Source: Pseudoalteromonas phenolica
GTDB lineage: Bacteria > Pseudomonadota > Gammaproteobacteria > Enterobacterales > Alteromonadaceae
Reading direction: 5' to 3'
Assembly (NCBI RefSeq): GCF_005886345.1
Contig: NZ_PNEC01000034.1
Coordinates: 1 to 39,956, forward strand
Length of the DNA: 39,956 nucleotides
The notes under the pieces were generated by a model, which worked only from the letters and a program-made list of their open reading frames with translations, was not told where the DNA came from and made no database searches. This document shows positions 36,420 to 39,956 of the stretch, in pieces. The translations under genes and the position numbers were made by a program. Each line of letters starts with the position of its first letter. The first letter of the stretch is position 1.

Positions 36420-36549
36420 TGTTTATCCTTGCACGGATTGAGTAAACGAGCGGCATTTATATCATGCTTAAGGGTAAGATCACATAGGTGCGCATAAGCA
36501 GAGCATAGGGTAAACTAGCCCGATTACTTTATTACTTGTTAGGTTGAAC

Positions 36550-37560
36550 GTGCCATCAGTCCAATCGCTTCATACTTTTGCTTTACCTGCCCACTGTGCA
36601 GCGCTTATCACCATTACACATTCAGAAAGCCTCTTTGAGGTCGATTTTTCTAAACCTTGCTATGTAATGGGAGAGGGCAGCAATACAGTCTTTATTGAGG
36701 ACTTTACTGGCACAGTGCTAAAAATAGCGAATAAAGGCATAGCAGTTACAGAGCAACAAGATGTTTGGCATGTTCGTGCTGCAGCAGGTGAGAATTGGCA
36801 TCAACTGGTTATTCATTTACTTGAACTAGGCGTATTTGGCTTTGAAAACCTGGCATTAATCCCGGGAACTGTGGGCGCTGCGCCAGTACAAAACATTGGT
36901 GCTTATGGCGTTGAAGTCGGACAATTTATTAAATCGGTAAAAGGTTATGATATTGCCAAAGCGCAATTTGTGGAACTTGCGCAAGCTGAGTGTGGTTTTG
37001 CTTATAGAGAGTCGATATTCAAACAGATATTGAAAGATGCATTTATTATTACCGAAGTACTGTTTGAGCTTCCTAAGCAATGGCATCCTGTACTTAGCTA
37101 TGGTCCATTACAATCACTTGATAAAAATACGGTCACTGCACAGCAGGTATTTGACAAGGTGATTGAAATTCGACAAAGTAAACTCCCTGATCCTAAAGTG
37201 TTAGCCAATGCCGGTAGCTTTTTCAAAAACCCCATTGTTGAAAGCGATCAAGTACAAACCCTGTCAAAGCAATACCCAGACATTCCGAAGTACCCAGTCG
37301 ATGCTAAGTATACTAAATTGGCGGCTGGCTGGTTGATTGAACAAGTCGGGCTCAAGGGCTTTGAGTTAGGTGGGATTGCTGTGTATCACAAACAAGCATT
37401 AGTACTGGTTAATCAAGGTGCAGGCACTGCCTCGGAGCTCAAAGCCATGATCCAACATATCCAACAAAGTGTGTGGCAAAAGTTCAATGTGCAGCTAGAG
37501 CATGAAGTACGAGTGATTGCTGCAAATGGCAATGTGCAACTACAAGGTGTTCAAGCATGA
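36550..37560 (+). CDS. murB: UDP-N-acetylenolpyruvoylglucosamine reductase
   Basis: A protein of about 336 residues, the type I MurB that reduces enolpyruvyl-UDP-GlcNAc with NADPH to UDP-MurNAc in peptidoglycan synthesis. FAD-binding motifs are GEGSNTVFIEDFTGTVLKI and GTVGAAPVQNIGAYG. YRESIFK and the catalytic Ser in NAGSFFKNP follow, then Glu in EHEVRVI near the end. The GTG at 36550 is preferred because AGG lies 6 nt upstream; the TTG at 36544 follows that AGG directly. It heads a tight operon: its stop overlaps the birA start (ATGA). Confidence 0.95.
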   Translation: MPSVQSLHTFALPAHCAALITITHSESLFEVDFSKPCYVMGEGSNTVFIEDFTGTVLKIANKGIAVTEQQDVWHVRAAAGENWHQLVIHLLELGVFGFENLALIPGTVGAAPVQNIGAYGVEVGQFIKSVKGYDIAKAQFVELAQAECGFAYRESIFKQILKDAFIITEVLFELPKQWHPVLSYGPLQSLDKNTVTAQQVFDKVIEIRQSKLPDPKVLANAGSFFKNPIVESDQVQTLSKQYPDIPKYPVDAKYTKLAAGWLIEQVGLKGFELGGIAVYHKQALVLVNQGAGTASELKAMIQHIQQSVWQKFNVQLEHEVRVIAANGNVQLQGVQA

Positions 37561-38558
37561 GTTATAAAGGACCACAAGGGAATAAGCTGGCTATCTTAAA
37601 AGCGCTTAATAAAGGAGAGTTTGTATCTGGGCAACATTTAGGTGAAAGCTTAAACATTTCTCGTGCAGCGGTTTCTAAACATATTAAGTCGCTACAAGAA
37701 ATGGGCATCGATATTTTTAAGCTCAGTGGCAAAGGTTACAAACTCAACCATAGTGTCCCTTTACTTGATGAGTCAGCAGTGAATCAGTATTACCAAGCGT
37801 TATCGGGGCAACAAAAACAGCTTGAAGTGATGCCAATCATTGATTCAACCAACTCAGAATTAATGCGCCGCGTGCAAAATAAATTGCCGATTAATTCAGG
37901 GCAAGTACTTGTCGCTGAAATGCAAGAGTCTGGAAGAGGCCGTCGCGGTCGTACTTGGCAATCCCCATTTGGTGCCAACCTTTATTACAGTTATTACTGG
38001 CGTTTAGATGATGGGCTACAAGCTGCGGTGGGCGTGTCTATTGCGGTAGGCCTTGCGGTCTATGATGCGTTAAAAGCACTTTATGGGTTAGAAGTTGCGT
38101 TGAAGTGGCCAAACGACATTTATCTTAATCATAAAAAGCTAGCCGGTGTATTAGTTGAGCTAGATGGCCAAGTTGAGGGGCCGTGTCACTTAGTGATTGG
38201 TATTGGTATTAATTTACAGATGCCCGAAACAGCCTCTCAACAAATCGATCAACCATGGACAGACATAGCATCACACAGCCATAAACTAGATAAAGATAAG
38301 CTCGTAGCACAGCTGACTTTCGCTCTTGATGAAAGATTAGCGCAATATCAAGTGTCAGGCTTAACCGAAATGGCCTCACAGTGGAATGCATTAAACGCAT
38401 TCGCCGGAGAAGTCGTATGTCTTTCTACTGGGCAACGACAATGGCGCGGTATTTGTGAAGGTATCGATGTGCAAGGGGGTATTGTACTGCGCCAAGATGG
38501 CGAAGTGAAAAGCTATTATGGCGGTGAGATTTCATTACGTAAGGAAATAATAGAATGA
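37557..38558 (+). CDS. birA: Biotin-protein ligase / biotin operon repressor
   Basis: A 333-residue bifunctional BirA. An N-terminal winged helix (residues ~10-62: LAILKALNKGEFVSGQHLGE, ISRAAVSKHIKSLQ) indicates that it also represses biotin genes. The ligase core has the biotinyl-AMP loop GRGRRGRTWQSP, then LYYSYYWRL, LKWPNDIYL and KLAGVLVE. The C-terminal SH3-like domain is at ~285-333. Its start overlaps murB by 4 nt and its stop overlaps coaX by 4 nt. The murB-birA order matches that of E. coli. Confidence 0.97.
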   Translation: MSYKGPQGNKLAILKALNKGEFVSGQHLGESLNISRAAVSKHIKSLQEMGIDIFKLSGKGYKLNHSVPLLDESAVNQYYQALSGQQKQLEVMPIIDSTNSELMRRVQNKLPINSGQVLVAEMQESGRGRRGRTWQSPFGANLYYSYYWRLDDGLQAAVGVSIAVGLAVYDALKALYGLEVALKWPNDIYLNHKKLAGVLVELDGQVEGPCHLVIGIGINLQMPETASQQIDQPWTDIASHSHKLDKDKLVAQLTFALDERLAQYQVSGLTEMASQWNALNAFAGEVVCLSTGQRQWRGICEGIDVQGGIVLRQDGEVKSYYGGEISLRKEIIE

Positions 38559-39259
38559 GATTGTTAGTTGATGTGGGTAATACCGCATTAAAAGTTGCCA
38601 GTGAGGAAAATAACAACATCACCTTTATAAAAGAGGCAGATATTAATTGGTCTGCGGTTAAAGAAATCGCGATTGCTCAAGTTGGGCCTGATAAGTTGCT
38701 TGAAGGCATAACTGCAAAAGCACATCAACTTGGTATTCCTTTATCACATGCAAGCGTGACAGCGCAGCTAGGTGCTGTTAAATGTGCTTATCCGCAGTTT
38801 CAAAACTTAGGTATCGACCGTTGGTTGGGTGTTGTTGCTTGCCATTACTTATATCCAAATCAACATTGCGTGGTGGTAGATTCGGGGACCGCGAGTAAAA
38901 TTGATGTGCTCACCAAAGAGGGCGAGCACCTGGGTGGATGGATTTTGCCCGGTTTAGATATGATGATTGAGAGCTTAGTGAGCAACACGCAAAAGGTATT
39001 TTCAGACTCAGAGAGTTTATTTTTGCCAAAACTTGGAAAAAATACACCTAATGCAGTTAAGAATGGTGCCTTGATCGCCACTTTAGGTGCTGTTGAGACG
39101 GGCATTGCACAATTAAAAAGTGATTTTGATGATATTCAGGTGATTTTTGCTGGTGGTTATGGCGAGCTACTGCAGCTTTACTTTGAAAAACCGAGTGTAT
39201 TTATTGATGACCTAGTATTAAAAGGGCTGAAAAATTGGTGTGAATTCATGCACAAATAG
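38555..39259 (+). CDS. coaX: Type III pantothenate kinase
   Basis: A 234-residue CoaX, which phosphorylates pantothenate in the first step of coenzyme A synthesis. It has the ASKHA phosphate motif LLVDVGNTALKVA at the start, GIDRWLGVVA, the conserved DSGTASKIDVL, GGWILPGLDMMIESL, and NGALIATLGAVETGI. It overlaps birA by 4 nt (ATGA). In several gammaproteobacteria coaX sits at this place between birA and the tRNA-tuf cluster. No clear terminator follows it. Confidence 0.93.
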   Translation: MRLLVDVGNTALKVASEENNNITFIKEADINWSAVKEIAIAQVGPDKLLEGITAKAHQLGIPLSHASVTAQLGAVKCAYPQFQNLGIDRWLGVVACHYLYPNQHCVVVDSGTASKIDVLTKEGEHLGGWILPGLDMMIESLVSNTQKVFSDSESLFLPKLGKNTPNAVKNGALIATLGAVETGIAQLKSDFDDIQVIFAGGYGELLQLYFEKPSVFIDDLVLKGLKNWCEFMHK

Positions 39260-39330
39260 ACGGTTTTTAGCGTTTTTGTTGTAAATATGAGCGTTTAAAC
39301 AAGAAACTTTGATTTTTTTTCAGATTCTTG

Positions 39331-39359
39331 TTGCATCACCCTAAACCATGCTCTAGAAT
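39331..39359 (+). promoter_or_regulatory. Sigma-70 promoter of the tRNA-tuf cluster
   Basis: TTGCAT (39331-39336), a 17-bp spacer, and TAGAAT (39354-39359), with an AT-rich stretch upstream and a GC-rich discriminator (CCTGCCCCG) downstream. The GC-rich discriminator is typical of stable-RNA promoters under stringent control. The first tRNA starts ~15 nt after the predicted transcription start. Confidence 0.75.
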
Positions 39360-39380
39360 CCTGCCCCGTACTAAAGCAGT

Positions 39381-39456
<76 letters not shown>

Positions 39457-39503
39457 TTTTATCAACCTCTTTTAGAGGCGCTTTAGGCAAGAATTTTTGA
39501 TGT

Positions 39504-39588
39504 GGAGGGGTTCCCGAGCGGCCAAAGGGATCAGACTGTAAATCTGACGGCTCTGCCTTCGCTGGTTCGAATCCAGCTCCCTCCACCA
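39504..39588 (+). tRNA. tRNA-Tyr (anticodon GTA)
   Basis: An 85-nt class II tRNA with encoded CCA and a long variable arm. Acceptor stem GGAGGGG/TCCCTCC with a final G-T pair, anticodon loop CTGTAAA, T-arm GGTTCGAATCC. Confidence 0.96.
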
Positions 39589-39634
39589 CTTTATTCTTGA
39601 CGGTTAGAGGTAGTTTGAATAACAGGTTCCTAAA

Positions 39635-39709
<75 letters not shown>

Positions 39710-39721
39710 GAGTTCTGGTGT

Positions 39722-39797
39722 GCTGATATAGCTCAGTCGGTAGAGCGCACCCTTGGTAAGGGTGAGGTCGGCAGTTCAAATCTGCCTATCAGCACCA
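39722..39797 (+). tRNA. tRNA-Thr (anticodon GGT)
   Basis: A 76-nt cloverleaf with encoded CCA. Acceptor stem GCTGATA/TATCAGC, anticodon loop TTGGTAA, T-arm CAGTTCAAATCTG. Confidence 0.97.
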
Positions 39798-39935
39798 GTA
39801 CTAGAATCTTCCAAAATACTTCCTTTGATTTGTCTTAAAAATATTTAATAATTGAAGAATAATTTTAATCTGCATTTTGCGGGTTATTTTTATATGTAAT
39901 CTAGATACACATAAATCTTACTTATAGGTTCCGTC

Positions 39936-39956
39936 ATGGCAAAAGAAAAGTTTGAA
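39936..39956 (+). CDS. tuf: Elongation factor Tu, first seven codons (cut by window end)
   Basis: The window ends after MAKEKFE, the start of EF-Tu in many gammaproteobacteria. An AGG lies ~8 nt upstream. The four tRNA genes Thr-Tyr-Gly-Thr immediately upstream are the standard neighbours of tufB and make the call much safer than seven residues alone. Probably cotranscribed with the tRNAs; the 138-bp AT-rich gap could also hold its own promoter. Confidence 0.85.

Overview
The window looks like a chromosomal segment of a marine gammaproteobacterium, most likely Pseudoalteromonas or a close relative. The base composition is AT-leaning, and the right end carries murB-birA-coaX followed by tRNA-Thr, tRNA-Tyr, tRNA-Gly, tRNA-Thr and tuf, the same tRNA order as at the thrU-tyrU-glyT-thrT-tufB locus of enterobacteria. 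The rest is a mosaic of stress, envelope, signalling and periplasmic hydrolase genes. No prophage, insertion sequence or CRISPR array was seen. One MITE-like interspersed repeat is present.

Left part (1-9610, all minus strand): two tandem paralogues resembling polymorphic-toxin immunity proteins (Imm49-like), one fused to a leucine-rich-repeat-like domain; a phage-type S24 repressor; the ahpC and ahpF peroxidase pair; a glf-glycosyltransferase pair for galactofuranose; and a YdjM-like membrane hydrolase.

Middle (9688-26531) is dominated by signalling. (a) A LytS/LytTR two-component pair lies divergent from a secreted serine beta-lactamase-like hydrolase. (b) A membrane-anchored PhoB-type winged-helix regulator with a periplasmic beta-propeller (17167-19248) sits beside two minus-strand units: an esterase-TPR gene pair and a metallo-beta-lactamase-fold gene that has lost most metal ligands. 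Both units are preceded, in the same orientation, by a nearly identical 49-bp block containing three repeats at exactly 11-bp spacing, the expected site type for such a regulator. (c) A sensor kinase plus NtrC-type sigma-54 activator (19245-21993) is divergent from a small secreted protein (22317-22919). The intergenic region has a sigma-54-like promoter and two GATATC-centred palindromes 22 bp apart. The secreted protein and the sensor's periplasmic domain share the same motif order (SDKV, PPEPP, QPVKP). The layout resembles ZraP-ZraSR, but the periplasmic protein is unlike ZraP. This is the best candidate for an undescribed system here. (d) A chemoreceptor with about nine consecutive HAMP units follows.

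Right part (26771-39956): a secreted beta-propeller/amidohydrolase fusion, a multi-TM hybrid kinase with an HPt-like C-terminus, a VpsT/CsgD-like LuxR regulator with a degenerate receiver, hinT, a DUF2057 protein, a secreted M1 aminopeptidase, then the housekeeping block murB-birA-coaX, four tRNA genes and the first codons of tuf.

All calls come from reading sequence and translations; no database search was possible. Several starts were moved inward to match Shine-Dalgarno spacing or signal peptides.
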